64,000 bases of DNA from Streptomyces sp. CB02923 (GCF_001905005.1 NZ_LWKZ01000026.1:644063-708062), one strand, 5' to 3'; shown: positions 54,595-63,617, counted from the stretch's first letter. The notes: generated by a model not told the origin, from the sequence alone. Numbers and translations: made by a program.

Positions 54595-55773
54595 TCACCG
54601 CCCCATGGTCAGCCCGGCGCCCTCCGCGCCCCGGCTGAGGACGGCCTCGCGGATGCCCTCCCGCACGTCGGCGCGGTCCCCGGTGGCGGCGAGGTTGAGC
54701 ATGCGCAGCGGCGGTCCGTGGGCGGAGAGCTGGGGGATGTACTCGGCCTTGGTGACCCGCCAGCGCTGCCCCTCCTTCGCGGGCGGCTCGAAGCGGAAGC
54801 GCGCGATGGTGCCCCAGTTGCCGCGCGGGCTCTCCATGATTCCGGCGATCTGGTCGCCCATGCCGTAGACGACCCAGGTGCCGTTCAGCTTCTCGTACGG
54901 CTGCGGGGTGTGCGCGTGGGTGCCGATGACGAGGTCGATGTCGGGCCGGCCGCCGGTGCGCGCCGCCGTGAGCGCCTTGGCGACCTCCAGCTGCTGCGCG
55001 TCCGGTGCGGTCTGGTACTCGGTGCCCCAGTGCGGGCTGACCACGACGACGTCGGCACCGGCCCGGCGGGCGGCCCGCGCGTCCGCGATGATCTTCTTGG
55101 CGTCGATGACGCGGACGGTCCACGGTTTGCCCTGCGGCATCGGGACGCCGTTCGTGCCGTAGGTGTACGAGAGCTGGGCCACGCGCGCCCCGCCGGGCGC
55201 CTTCAGCAGCGCGGGCCGCCGGGACTCGGCGGCGTCGCGGGCCGAGCCGGCGTGCTTGACCCCGGCCCGGTCGAGCCGGTCGAGGGTGCGCCGGACGCCG
55301 TCGGCGCCGTCGTCGAGGGTGTGGTTGGACGCCGTGGAGCAGGAGTCGTAGCCGGTGGCCTGAAGCGCGTCGGCCACCTGGGGCGGCGCCTTGAAGGCCG
55401 GGTAGCCGGTGAACGGGCCGCCGTCGGGGCCGAAGGGCGTCTCCAGGTGGCAGATCGCCAGGTCGGCGCCCTCGATCACGGGTTTCACCCCGGCGAGGAT
55501 GGGCCGGTAGTCGTAGCCGCCGCCTCCGGCGTCCTGGCGCGCCGTCTCCAGTACGGACGGGTACGAGGCGATCACGTCGCCGGAGGCGGCGAGGGTGAAG
55601 CCCGCGGAGGCACGGTGGGCGGAGTGCTGCGGCGCGCCGGCCGAGGCGGCGGAGCTGTGGTCGCCGGGCCCGGACGCGGCGCCCGTGGGCCGTCCGGCGC
55701 CCTGCTGCGCCGCGCAGCCCACGGCCAGGGATATCAGGAGCAGGGCGGCGCCGTACGGTCGGTACTGGTTCAT
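54595..55773 (-). CDS. CapA-family (poly-gamma-glutamate synthesis PgsA-like) metallophosphatase-fold lipoprotein or secreted protein
   Basis: This 392-residue protein has a hydrophobic start (LLLISLAVGCAA) that could be a lipobox, though the residue three before Cys is unusual. The mature part shows the CapA metallophosphatase motifs: LAASGDVIASYP, LETPFG, STASNHTLDDGADG, VVVVSPHWGTEYQ and VIGTHAHTPQPYEK. In bacilli CapA is linked to poly-gamma-glutamate surface polymer. In Streptomyces the role is unclear and it may be a phosphoesterase. ATG 55773 was chosen over 55785 because GGGGG precedes it. Confidence 0.85.
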   Translation of the reverse strand: MNQYRPYGAALLLISLAVGCAAQQGAGRPTGAASGPGDHSSAASAGAPQHSAHRASAGFTLAASGDVIASYPSVLETARQDAGGGGYDYRPILAGVKPVIEGADLAICHLETPFGPDGGPFTGYPAFKAPPQVADALQATGYDSCSTASNHTLDDGADGVRRTLDRLDRAGVKHAGSARDAAESRRPALLKAPGGARVAQLSYTYGTNGVPMPQGKPWTVRVIDAKKIIADARAARRAGADVVVVSPHWGTEYQTAPDAQQLEVAKALTAARTGGRPDIDLVIGTHAHTPQPYEKLNGTWVVYGMGDQIAGIMESPRGNWGTIARFRFEPPAKEGQRWRVTKAEYIPQLSAHGPPLRMLNLAATGDRADVREGIREAVLSRGAEGAGLTMGR

Positions 55774-55938
55774 GCCCCCACGCATAACAGCCCGAACAGC
55801 GCAATAAACCGATTAATCACCCCGCCGACACCGCTGGTCCCGCCACACCGCCCGACCGGGGCGCACCGGCTCGCGGACCCGCGCCGCCCGCGCATAATCC
55901 GGTCGATCCGGCCCCCGCCGCGCGGCTACTGTGCCCGG

Positions 55939-56886
55939 ATGGCACGAGCCCCGCTGAGCGACGACCTGTTCCCCGCCGGCCTTCCCGTGTACGCCACCGT
56001 GGGGAGCACCGCGGAGGGGCGCGCGTGGCTGGACCGGCTGCCCGCCACCGTCCGGGACGTCCAGGAACAGTGGGACCTGCGGCTCGGCGCGCCGCTGCAC
56101 GGCGGCAGCTGCTCGTGGGTCGCCCCCGTGGAGCTCCCGGACGGCGGCGCGGCGGTGCTCAAGGTGACCTGGCCGCACCGCGAGGCCGCCGGGGAGGCAC
56201 CGGCCCTCCGCGCATGGGACGGAAGGGGCGCCGTACGGCTGCTGAACCACGACCAGGAGAGGTACGCGCTGCTGGTCGAGCGCTGCACACCGGGCGGAGA
56301 GCTGGACGGCAGTCCGCTCCCCCCGGCCGAACGGCTGCTGCTGGGCACCGGCGTGCTGCGTGAGCTGTGGGACGCGCCCGCACCGCCCGAAGGCGCACTG
56401 GAGCGGGTCGCCGACGTGTGCGCCGAATGGGCCGCCGCCGTCGAGGAACGCATGGCCCGCATCCGTCCCGGCTACGACCCCGGCCTCGTCCGGCTCGGCG
56501 CCCGGCTGCTGCGCGAACTGCCCGCCTCCGCGACCCGCGAGGTCGTGGTGCACGGCGACTTCAACCCCGGCAACGTACTCGCCGCGCGGCGCCGCCCGTG
56601 GCTGGCCATCGACCCCAAGTCCATGGTCGGCGACCCCGGGTACGACCCCTGGCCGCTCCTGGAGCAGATCGACGACCCCTTCGGGTACGACGATCCCCGC
56701 CCGGTGCTGCGCGAACGTTTCTCGCTGGTGGCCGACGCCCTGGACGAGGACCCGGCCCGCCTGCTGGCGTGGGCGGCGGCCCGCACCGTGGAGAGCGCCC
56801 TGTGGTGCGCCGAACACGGCGACGTGCCGGACGGTGCGGAGGAGTTGGAGGTGGCGGCGGTACTGGCCGAGCTGGCGGGCCTGTGA
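55939..56886 (+). CDS. APH(6)-type aminoglycoside/hydroxyurea resistance kinase-like protein
   Basis: This 315-residue protein belongs to the APH superfamily. It has VLKVTWPHREA (the nucleotide-binding Lys), VVVHGDFNPGNVLAA with catalytic Asp207, and WLAIDPKSMVGDPGYDPW with the Mg-binding Asp. The DPKSMVGDPGYDP signature is that of the APH(6)/hydroxyurea kinase group that phosphorylates streptomycin or hydroxyurea. The substrate is uncertain, and many Streptomyces copies are silent or general. ATG 55939 has no Shine-Dalgarno, but TACTGT seven bases before it may be a -10 box, suggesting a leaderless mRNA. Confidence 0.85.
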   Translation: MARAPLSDDLFPAGLPVYATVGSTAEGRAWLDRLPATVRDVQEQWDLRLGAPLHGGSCSWVAPVELPDGGAAVLKVTWPHREAAGEAPALRAWDGRGAVRLLNHDQERYALLVERCTPGGELDGSPLPPAERLLLGTGVLRELWDAPAPPEGALERVADVCAEWAAAVEERMARIRPGYDPGLVRLGARLLRELPASATREVVVHGDFNPGNVLAARRRPWLAIDPKSMVGDPGYDPWPLLEQIDDPFGYDDPRPVLRERFSLVADALDEDPARLLAWAAARTVESALWCAEHGDVPDGAEELEVAAVLAELAGL

Positions 56887-56908
56887 ACCCCCTTGGCACG
56901 GTACGGGG

Positions 56909-59041
56909 TCAGGCCACCTCGATCCCGTACTCCTGCACCAGCGCCTCCAGACCGCCTTCGTAGCCCTTGCCGCCGAGGACGAAGTCCCAGTCCCCGTTCG
57001 CGCGGCGGCGGAAGGAGCCGAGCACCAGCGCCGTCTCGCCGCTTCGCCCGTCCGAGACCTCCAGCTGTCCGAGTTCCGTGCCGGACTCGTCCACGAGGCG
57101 GATACGGGCGTCCGTGAAGCCCGACAGGTCGGCGTGCGGGTCGGTCTCCGGGTCGATGGCCGCGACGAGGACCAGCCGGTCAGCGGTGGCGGGCAGCGCG
57201 TCGAAGGCCACCTGCATGGCGGCCCGGTCGGGGGCGAAGCCGGACAGCATCCGTACCGTGCCGTCCGGGGTGCGCGGGTTGTTGTAGAAGACGAAGTGGT
57301 CGTCGCTCAGTACGCGCTCGCCGCGGCAGACCAGCGCGCAGACGTCCAGGGAGACGCTGCCGGACCAGTTCATGCCGAGGACGCTCCCGGCGGCGTCCTG
57401 CTCCCCGTCCGCGGCCCGGCCCGCCTCCGGGTCCGTTTCCGTCTCCTCTTCGGCGGGCGCCTGCCGCTGGGTCGGGACCGCGTCGCCGAGGCGGCCGCGC
57501 AGACCGTGGCGGGCCAGCAGCTCGACCAGTTCGGGGCCGCTGACGAGGGTCAGCGGTTTGCCGTTGGCGAAGGCGTGGGCGCCGGGGCCGAAGCGGGACG
57601 TGGTCACCAGGACGCCCTTGTTGGCGCCTTCGGACTGGACGGTGCCGAAGAGGTCGCGCACGGCGGTCGGCGGCACGGTGTTGCGGTAGCGCTTCACCTG
57701 CACGATGATCTTGCCGCCCCGGATGGGGTCGGAGTCCAGCGCGTCCACGTCCACACCGCCGTCCCCGGACCGCTGTGTCGTCACGGCCTGCATCCCCATC
57801 GCGCGGAACAGCTCGGCGACCAGCCCCTCGAAGGCGATCGGGTCCATGGTGAACAGGTCCGGCTCCTCCGCCCCGCCGTGCGTCACCACACCACCGCCGA
57901 CGTCGCCCGGCCGGCGCGCCGGCCGGACCGCGGTCCGCTGCTCGGGTCGCGCGGACAGCCGGCCGCCCAGCGCGTCGGTCAGGCAGTCCACGGCGCTGAC
58001 CTGTGCCAGGTGCAGCTCCTCGAAGGCTTCCCTGGAAGCCGTGACGGTGGCCAGGCACACCTGCGCGGGGCGGCCGGTGGCCGGGTCCACGTCGTCCACG
58101 AAACCGTTGACCACCACCGATCCGAGCGTGCGGGACGGGTCCGCCGCGAACAGGTCGTGCACCACCAGCAGGACGGACTGGGCCAGTACGTCGCGGTAGG
58201 CGGACCTTCGCTGGGTCACGGGCCGGGCGACGTCCTTGTCCTGGTCGGCCGCGTACATGTACCGCACCGACCTGACCGCGGGCACGATGTCGTAGCCGGG
58301 CAGTTCCCAGTCCAGTACGAGCTGGCGGGCCGCCGGGTCGTAGGCGGCGCGGACCCGCCGCGGGAAGCCTTCCGGCCTGCCGGTGGCGGCGTACAGCGCG
58401 GCGGAGAAGTACGCGACCACCGCGTCGGGGTCGCCGTCGCGCAGGCCCGTCAGCAGTTCCCCGACCGCGGCGTTGTGGCTTCTGACGTCCGCCAGCTGCC
58501 CTGCGGCCCACTGGTCGTACTGCCGCCGGTAGTCCTCCAGTTGGCGCCGGCGCTGCGCCTCCGCGGCCTGCGCGGCGTGCCAGTCGTACTCGTAGCGGGT
58601 CCGGGCCTCTTCCTGCGCCTGCGCGCGGCGGGCGCCGCCGAGGCCCCAGCCGGTGGCCTGCGGCTGGTAGGCGGCCGGATCGGGCATCGGTACGGGTACG
58701 GCGAGCCGGCCGGGCGCGAACGCCTCGACCTGCTCGGGGCGGCGCAACGCGGCGGCGGTGAAGGCCGGCGCCCGGCAGCCGTCGGCCAGCAGGCCGGACA
58801 ACTCGGCCATGCGCGCTTCCAGTTCGTCGGTACGGCGGCGGGCGTCGGCCTCGCGCTGCTGCCGGTAGGCGTCCCGGCGTTCGCGCTGCATACGGGCCAT
58901 GGCCCGCTCGGTGTCGCGCTGTTGCCGCTCCTGGTCACGGCGGGCCTGCCCGTCGGCCCGCCGCTGGGCCTCCTGCCGGCGCTGCTGCTGACGCTGCGCT
59001 TCGGCCCAGACGGCCACTAATCCGTTGGAGCGGCGACTCAT
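56909..59041 (-). CDS. Mrr-like restriction endonuclease domain fused to a TerD domain
   Basis: This 710-residue protein has an N-terminal Gln/Arg-rich coiled coil (about 10-90) and a middle region of unknown fold (to about 390). An Mrr-type PD-(D/E)xK nuclease domain follows at about 400-480 (EGLVAELFRAMGM, RSGDGGVDVDA, IIVQVKRYRN with catalytic Asp and Lys). The end is a TerD domain at about 540-710 (LVCRGERVLSDDHFVFYNN, LVLVAAIDPE, GDWDFVLGGKGYEGG). TerD proteins bind Ca2+ in tellurite-resistance and stress systems, and Mrr cuts modified DNA. The fusion suggests DNA damage or defence signalling. It is a single gene without partners here. Confidence 0.85.
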   Translation of the reverse strand: MSRRSNGLVAVWAEAQRQQQRRQEAQRRADGQARRDQERQQRDTERAMARMQRERRDAYRQQREADARRRTDELEARMAELSGLLADGCRAPAFTAAALRRPEQVEAFAPGRLAVPVPMPDPAAYQPQATGWGLGGARRAQAQEEARTRYEYDWHAAQAAEAQRRRQLEDYRRQYDQWAAGQLADVRSHNAAVGELLTGLRDGDPDAVVAYFSAALYAATGRPEGFPRRVRAAYDPAARQLVLDWELPGYDIVPAVRSVRYMYAADQDKDVARPVTQRRSAYRDVLAQSVLLVVHDLFAADPSRTLGSVVVNGFVDDVDPATGRPAQVCLATVTASREAFEELHLAQVSAVDCLTDALGGRLSARPEQRTAVRPARRPGDVGGGVVTHGGAEEPDLFTMDPIAFEGLVAELFRAMGMQAVTTQRSGDGGVDVDALDSDPIRGGKIIVQVKRYRNTVPPTAVRDLFGTVQSEGANKGVLVTTSRFGPGAHAFANGKPLTLVSGPELVELLARHGLRGRLGDAVPTQRQAPAEEETETDPEAGRAADGEQDAAGSVLGMNWSGSVSLDVCALVCRGERVLSDDHFVFYNNPRTPDGTVRMLSGFAPDRAAMQVAFDALPATADRLVLVAAIDPETDPHADLSGFTDARIRLVDESGTELGQLEVSDGRSGETALVLGSFRRRANGDWDFVLGGKGYEGGLEALVQEYGIEVA

Positions 59042-59181
59042 GTGGATCTACGTCCTCCCCTGGGGCAGCCCACCCCGAACACCCCGCACAGGCCCATCCA
59101 CCAGCGGGTATTCATCCGACTTTAGCGGGATCCCAACGGGCCGTTCCCCGCCGGGGCCAGGGAGTCCGCCGCGGGCGGGTC

Positions 59182-59610
59182 TCAGCGCCCCAACAGTGCG
59201 CCCAGGCGCTCCAGCAGGGGCAGCAGGGCGGTGCGTTCCTCGGGCGTGAGCGCTTCGAGCGCGCCGCGCACGGCGTGCATGTCGGCGCGCACCCGGAGGG
59301 CGAGCGCCCGGCCCTCCTCGGTGGCGGTGACCACCTTGCTCCGGCGGTCCCGGGGTGCGGCTTCCCGCCGTACGAGACCGCGCTCCTGCATGCGGGCGAT
59401 GAGCCGGGTCGCGTTCGAGGCGTCGCAGACGAGGTGGCCGGCGAGGGCGCTCATCGAGAGCGGCTCCTCCAGGGCGATGAGCGCGCGGGCCTGCGCGGTG
59501 CTGAGGCCGTGCCGCAGCGCGGCGGCGGCGAGGTCGTCGTAGTAGCCGCGGACCGTGCGGGCGAACGGCTGGACGAGGTCGTCGGGGGTGGGCCGGAGGG
59601 TGTCGGACAC
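59182..59610 (-). CDS. MarR-family transcriptional regulator
   Basis: This 142-residue protein has a winged helix. LALEEP-like helices are followed by SMSALAGHLVCDASNATRLIARMQERGLVRREAAPRD (recognition helix and wing) and a C-terminal dimer helix (LEALTPEERTALLPLLERLGAL). The start is GTG 59610. It is divergent from the aldehyde dehydrogenase gene, and the gap holds a palindrome that may be its operator, so it probably represses that gene and itself. Confidence 0.88.
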   Translation of the reverse strand: MSDTLRPTPDDLVQPFARTVRGYYDDLAAAALRHGLSTAQARALIALEEPLSMSALAGHLVCDASNATRLIARMQERGLVRREAAPRDRRSKVVTATEEGRALALRVRADMHAVRGALEALTPEERTALLPLLERLGALLGR

Positions 59611-59669
59611 GCGGCCAGGATAGCCAGTTACTTGACTTCAGCAATCGTTGGTATTTACATGGAACAAGT

Positions 59670-59686
59670 GCTTGACCTTGTCAAGC
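59670..59686. promoter_or_regulatory. MarR operator candidate between divergent MarR and aldehyde dehydrogenase genes
   Basis: GCTTGAC, CTT, GTCAAGC is a perfect 7-bp palindrome with a three-base centre. It lies between the MarR start (59610) and the dehydrogenase start (59747). A second half-site TTACTTGAC lies near 59628. The surroundings are AT-rich compared with the window. Regulation is inferred from symmetry and position. Confidence 0.55.
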
Positions 59687-59746
59687 GACCCTCCGGGTGA
59701 CGGGCCCCGCGCCCGGCTCCCCCGCCCCGCACCCCTCGGAGATCTC

Positions 59747-61066
59747 ATGACCAGCAGCACCCCCGAGCAGCCGGACGCCGTGGTCGCGCGGCTGCGCGCC
59801 ACCTTCCGCACCGGCCGCACCGCCCCCCTGGAGTGGCGCACCGACCAGTTGCAGCGACTGCGCGCCATGCTCACCGAGCACGGCAAGGACTTCGCCGCGG
59901 CGCTGTACGAGGACCTGGGCAAGGGCGAGAAGGAGGCGTACCGCACCGAGATCGACTTCACGCTGCGCGAGATCGACCACACCCTCGACCATCTGGAGGA
60001 GTGGCTGCGGCCCGCGCCCGCACCGGTTCCGCCGCACCTCGACGGCGCGGACGCCTGGACGGTGTTCGACCCGCTGGGCGTCGTCCTGGTCATCGCCCCC
60101 TGGAACTATCCGCTGCAACTGCTGCTCGCCCCGATGGTCGGCGCCCTGGCGTCCGGCAACTGCGTGGTCGCCAAGCCCAGCGAGATGGCGCCCGCCACGT
60201 CCGCGGCCATCGCCCGCCACCTGCCCCGCTTCCTGGACGCGGACGCGGTCGCGGTGGTCGAGGGCGCCGTACCGGAGACGACGGCCCTGCTGGAGCAGCA
60301 CTTCGACCACATCTTCTACACGGGCAACGGCGCTGTCGGCCGCATCGTGATGACCGCGGCGGCCAAGCATCTGACCCCGGTCACCCTGGAGCTGGGCGGC
60401 AAGTCGCCGGCCTTCGTGGACCGCGACACGGACGCCGACGCGGTCGCCGCGCGGTTGGTGGCCGGCAAGTTCCTCAACGCGGGCCAGACCTGCGTGGCAC
60501 CGGACTACGTCCTGACCGACCCGGAGACGGCGGCCCGCCTGGAGCCCGCCCTCGCCCGCGCGGTCGCCGCCCACTTCGGAGAAGATCCGGCCGCCGCGCC
60601 GAACTACAGCCGCATCGTCAACGAACGGCACTTCGACCGGCTGACCGGACTGCTCGACTCGGGGCGCACCGTCGTGGGCGGCACGCACGACCGGGACCGC
60701 AGGTACATCGCGCCGACCGTGCTCGCCGGTGTGGCGCCCGACGCCCCGGTGATGCAGGAGGAGATCTTCGGCCCGATCCTGCCCGTCGTCGAGGTCGAGG
60801 ACCTGGACGCGGCCATCGGCTTCGTCAACGACCGGGACAAGCCGCTGGCGCTGTACGCCTTCACGGAGTCCGCGGAGACCCGGCGGCGGCTGACCGGGGA
60901 GACCTCGTCGGGCGGCCTCGGCTTCGGCCTGCCGGTCGCCCACCTGACCGTGTCCGACCTGCCGTTCGGCGGTGTCGGCGAGAGCGGGATGGGCCGCTAC
61001 CACGGCCGGTACTCGATCGAGACGTTCAGCCACCGCAAGGCCGTCCTCGCCAAGCCGCTGACCTGA
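59747..61066 (+). CDS. Class 3-like aldehyde dehydrogenase
   Basis: This 439-residue ALDH is short, like class 3 and fatty aldehyde dehydrogenases. It has VIAPWNYPLQLLLAPM and AGTNWx-type NAD loop equivalents, TLELGGKSPAFV with Glu215, and NAGQTCVAPDYV with catalytic Cys249. The end, GGVGESGMGRYHG, is typical. It oxidises aldehydes with NAD(P)+ in the cytosol. GGAG precedes the ATG. It is divergent from the MarR gene. A second role in the polyol genes downstream is possible but not shown. Confidence 0.92.
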   Translation: MTSSTPEQPDAVVARLRATFRTGRTAPLEWRTDQLQRLRAMLTEHGKDFAAALYEDLGKGEKEAYRTEIDFTLREIDHTLDHLEEWLRPAPAPVPPHLDGADAWTVFDPLGVVLVIAPWNYPLQLLLAPMVGALASGNCVVAKPSEMAPATSAAIARHLPRFLDADAVAVVEGAVPETTALLEQHFDHIFYTGNGAVGRIVMTAAAKHLTPVTLELGGKSPAFVDRDTDADAVAARLVAGKFLNAGQTCVAPDYVLTDPETAARLEPALARAVAAHFGEDPAAAPNYSRIVNERHFDRLTGLLDSGRTVVGGTHDRDRRYIAPTVLAGVAPDAPVMQEEIFGPILPVVEVEDLDAAIGFVNDRDKPLALYAFTESAETRRRLTGETSSGGLGFGLPVAHLTVSDLPFGGVGESGMGRYHGRYSIETFSHRKAVLAKPLT

Positions 61067-61153
61067 CGGGCACCTCGCACCGCCCACCGCATCACCCCAC
61101 GGCAATCTCACAGAACTGGGAAACATAACGTCTTGATCTGAGAACTTCACATG

Positions 61154-61170
61154 TGCTTTTGTTTGAAGCA
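61154..61170. promoter_or_regulatory. Weak palindrome before the polyol isomerase gene
   Basis: TGCTT and AAGCA flank a seven-base T/G-rich centre just before ATG 61173. The region 61120-61172 is strikingly AT-rich for this genome (TTTTGTTTGAAG). It may be the promoter/operator of the polyol genes. No clear Shine-Dalgarno is seen for ATG 61173. Confidence 0.35.
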
Positions 61171-61172
61171 TC

Positions 61173-62021
61173 ATGAACGACGTGATCCCTGAGAACTCGA
61201 CGTCGGCGGCGGCCCGGTCCTCCGGGGCCTTCGGGCCCTCCGGAGCGGGCCGCCGCCCGGTCGTCGGCGTATCGCTGAAGCTCTACTTCGGCCTGGCCGC
61301 GACCAGGAAGTGGCTCGCGGACGTGGCCGCGCTCCAGGGCGCCCTGGCCGGGCTCCCCCGGCCCGTCGACCTGTTCGTCCTGCCGGCCTTCCCCGCCCTG
61401 GCCGACGCCCGGGAACTGCTGGCCGGTACCGGCGTCGCGTACGGCGCCCAGGACGTGCACTGGGCCGAGACCGGCGCATGGACCGGCGAGGTCTCCGCGG
61501 GCATGCTCGCCGAGACGGGCGCGCGGTACGTCGAGGTCGGGCACGCGGAGCGCCGCCGCCACTTCGGTGAGACGGACGCGACCGTGGCCGCCAAGACCGG
61601 CGCCGCCACCCGGGCCGGTCTGGTGCCCGTCATCTGCGCGGGCGAGCGGCACGACGACGGCCTCGCGCGGGCCGTCGAGGAGACGCTGATCCAGGTACGG
61701 GCCGCCCTCGGCGGCGCGGAACCCGGCAGCGAGGTGATCATCGCCTATGAGCCGGTCTGGGCGATCGGCGCCCGCGAACCGGCCCCCGCGCAGCACGTAC
61801 GGGCGGTGGCCTCGGCCATCGGCACCTGCCTGCGCGACCACGACGTACGCGGCCGGGTCATCTACGGCGGCACCGCCGGACCCGGCACGTTCGCCCGCCT
61901 GTCCGGCAGCGTCGACGGACTGTTCCTCGGCCGGCTCGCGCACGACACCGCACAGCTGCGCCAGGTCCTCGACGAAGTCGCCGCGGCCACCACCCCCGCC
62001 CCGCTTCCCCTTCGCCCCTAG
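61173..62021 (+). CDS. Triose-phosphate isomerase-like sugar-phosphate isomerase (tetrulose-phosphate type)
   Basis: This 282-residue TIM-barrel protein has the TIM catalytic set: SLKLYF (Lys36), EVGHAERRRHFGE (His124, where classic TIM has GHSERR), and IIAYEPVWAIG (Glu193). GTAGPGTFARL forms the phosphate-binding loop. It is about 30 residues longer than housekeeping TIM at the N-terminus. With the RpiB-like protein and a zinc alcohol dehydrogenase next to it, it resembles LerI-type L-erythrulose 1-phosphate isomerase of tetritol catabolism in actinomycetes. The housekeeping gene lies elsewhere by inference. Confidence 0.85.
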   Translation: MNDVIPENSTSAAARSSGAFGPSGAGRRPVVGVSLKLYFGLAATRKWLADVAALQGALAGLPRPVDLFVLPAFPALADARELLAGTGVAYGAQDVHWAETGAWTGEVSAGMLAETGARYVEVGHAERRRHFGETDATVAAKTGAATRAGLVPVICAGERHDDGLARAVEETLIQVRAALGGAEPGSEVIIAYEPVWAIGAREPAPAQHVRAVASAIGTCLRDHDVRGRVIYGGTAGPGTFARLSGSVDGLFLGRLAHDTAQLRQVLDEVAAATTPAPLPLRP

Positions 62022-62031
62022 GGAGTCCACC

Positions 62032-62508
62032 GTGCAGGACACGTACCGCATCGCCCTCGGCGCCGACGACGCCGCGACCGCCATGAAGGACGCGATGGCC
62101 GCGTACCTCACCGAACGCGGGCACCAGGTCACCGACCTGAGCGCCGGGGAGGGCGAGGACTACCCGGACGTCGCGGAGCGGGTGGCGCGCGGCGTCGCGC
62201 GCGGCGAGCACGAGCGCGCCGTCCTGGTCTGCGGCACCGGCATCGGCATGGCCATCGCCGCCAACAAGGTGCCCGGCATCCGGGCCGCCCAGATCCCGGA
62301 CAGCTACAGTGCGGAGCGCGCCCGCAAGTCCAACGACGCGCAGATCGCCTGCTTCGGCAGCCGCACCATGGGCGTCGAGGCCGCCCTGGTGTGCCTGGAG
62401 CACTGGCTGGTCTCCGACTTCGCCGGGGGCGGCTCCGCGCCCAAGGTGGAGAAGATCAAGCAGGTCGAGTCGCGCAACCTGATGTCCCCCGGCGTGCCCG
62501 CGGCCTGA
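62032..62508 (+). CDS. RpiB/LacAB-family sugar-phosphate isomerase (DerI-like)
   Basis: This 158-residue protein has the RpiB fold. Near the start, IALGADDAA is followed by EGEDYPDVAERVARGV, VLVCGTGIGMAIAANKVPGI with catalytic Cys, and AERARKSNDAQIACFGSRTMG. RpiB homologues paired with a TIM homologue interconvert erythrulose phosphates (DerI in tetritol pathways). GTG 62032 follows GGGAG. It is ten bases downstream of the TIM-like gene and 47 before the dehydrogenase gene, so they form one operon. Ribose-5-phosphate isomerase activity is the other option. Confidence 0.88.
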   Translation: MQDTYRIALGADDAATAMKDAMAAYLTERGHQVTDLSAGEGEDYPDVAERVARGVARGEHERAVLVCGTGIGMAIAANKVPGIRAAQIPDSYSAERARKSNDAQIACFGSRTMGVEAALVCLEHWLVSDFAGGGSAPKVEKIKQVESRNLMSPGVPAA

Positions 62509-62555
62509 ACCCCGTCCCCCGCTTCCCCCCTCCCCTCCGAAAGGCGGTCACGACC

Positions 62556-63557
62556 ATGCGCGCAGTTGTCATCGAGGAGCCGAACAAGCTGTCCGTCAGC
62601 CAGGTGCCGGACCCGGTGCCCGGCCCGGACGACGTGGTCGTCAAGGTCACCGCCGCCGGGCTGTGCGGCACGGATGTGCACATGCTGGCGGGCGAGTTCG
62701 GGCCGACCCGGTACCCGGTCATCCCCGGGCACGAGTTCTCCGGCGAGGTCGTGGCGGTGGGCTCCGCGGTGACCGGCTTCGCCGAGGGCGACGCCGTCGC
62801 CGCGGACCCGGCCATCTACTGCGGTACGTGCCACTTCTGTGCCATCGGCCACGGCAACCTCTGCGAGAAGTGGGGCACCATCGGCATCACGGTGGACGGC
62901 GCCGCCGCCGAGTACGTCAAGGTCCCGGCCGGCAACTGCTACCGCCTCCCGGAGACCGTGGCGCTCCAGCACGCCCCGCTGATCGAGCCGCTGTCCACCA
63001 TCCTGCGCGGCTTCGACATCGTCGGCCCCAAGCTGGGCGACCACTTCCTGATCTACGGCGCGGGCACCATGGGCCTGCTCTACCTCCAGGTCGCGCAGCG
63101 GGCCGGTGCCGCCTCGGTCTCGGTGGTCGACATCAACGAGGACCGGCTGGCAGTCGCCCGCCAGTTGGGCGCCGACGCCGTCGCCACCAGCGCGGACGCC
63201 CTGGCCGCCGACCATCCCCTCGGCTGGCAGGTGGTCACCGACTGCACCGGCAACGTACGGGCCATCGAGGACGGTCTGAACCGGCCGATCCGCGGCGGCA
63301 CGTTCCAGCAGTTCGGCTGCGCGCCCGACCAGGAGATGGCGCGGTTCTCGCCGTTCCGGATCTACAACGACGAGATCCGCGTCGTCGGCAGCATGGCGAT
63401 CCTGCACACGTACGGCCGCGCGGTCGAGATGCTCGGCAAGGGCGTGATCGACTGCGAAACCATGATCACGCACCGCTTCGGGCTGGACCAGTACGCCGAA
63501 GCGCTCAAGACCTTCGAACTGGGCACCGGCCGCAAGCTCCAGATCGTCCCGGACTGA
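62556..63557 (+). CDS. Zinc-dependent polyol/alcohol dehydrogenase
   Basis: This 333-residue zinc MDR has AAGLCGTDVHML (catalytic Cys and following His), IPGHEFSGEVVAVG, and a structural zinc lobe with four Cys (CGTCHFCAIGHGNLC). The NAD-binding LIYGAGTMGLLYLQVA lies at about 170-185. It resembles sorbitol or threitol dehydrogenases. As third gene after the two isomerases it likely oxidises a C4 polyol such as erythritol or threitol to the ketose. No kinase for the next step is seen in the window. Shine-Dalgarno AAAGG precedes ATG 62556. Confidence 0.92.
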   Translation: MRAVVIEEPNKLSVSQVPDPVPGPDDVVVKVTAAGLCGTDVHMLAGEFGPTRYPVIPGHEFSGEVVAVGSAVTGFAEGDAVAADPAIYCGTCHFCAIGHGNLCEKWGTIGITVDGAAAEYVKVPAGNCYRLPETVALQHAPLIEPLSTILRGFDIVGPKLGDHFLIYGAGTMGLLYLQVAQRAGAASVSVVDINEDRLAVARQLGADAVATSADALAADHPLGWQVVTDCTGNVRAIEDGLNRPIRGGTFQQFGCAPDQEMARFSPFRIYNDEIRVVGSMAILHTYGRAVEMLGKGVIDCETMITHRFGLDQYAEALKTFELGTGRKLQIVPD

Positions 63558-63617
63558 CCGGTGGGCCGCAGGCGGCGGGCGGTGGTACCGCCCGGCCCGC
63601 CCCGGCCGCCCCGGTCC

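Noticed and set aside
56909..59041. A complete tellurite resistance (ter) operon.
   Set aside because: Only one TerD domain, fused to a nuclease, is present and no other ter gene is found.
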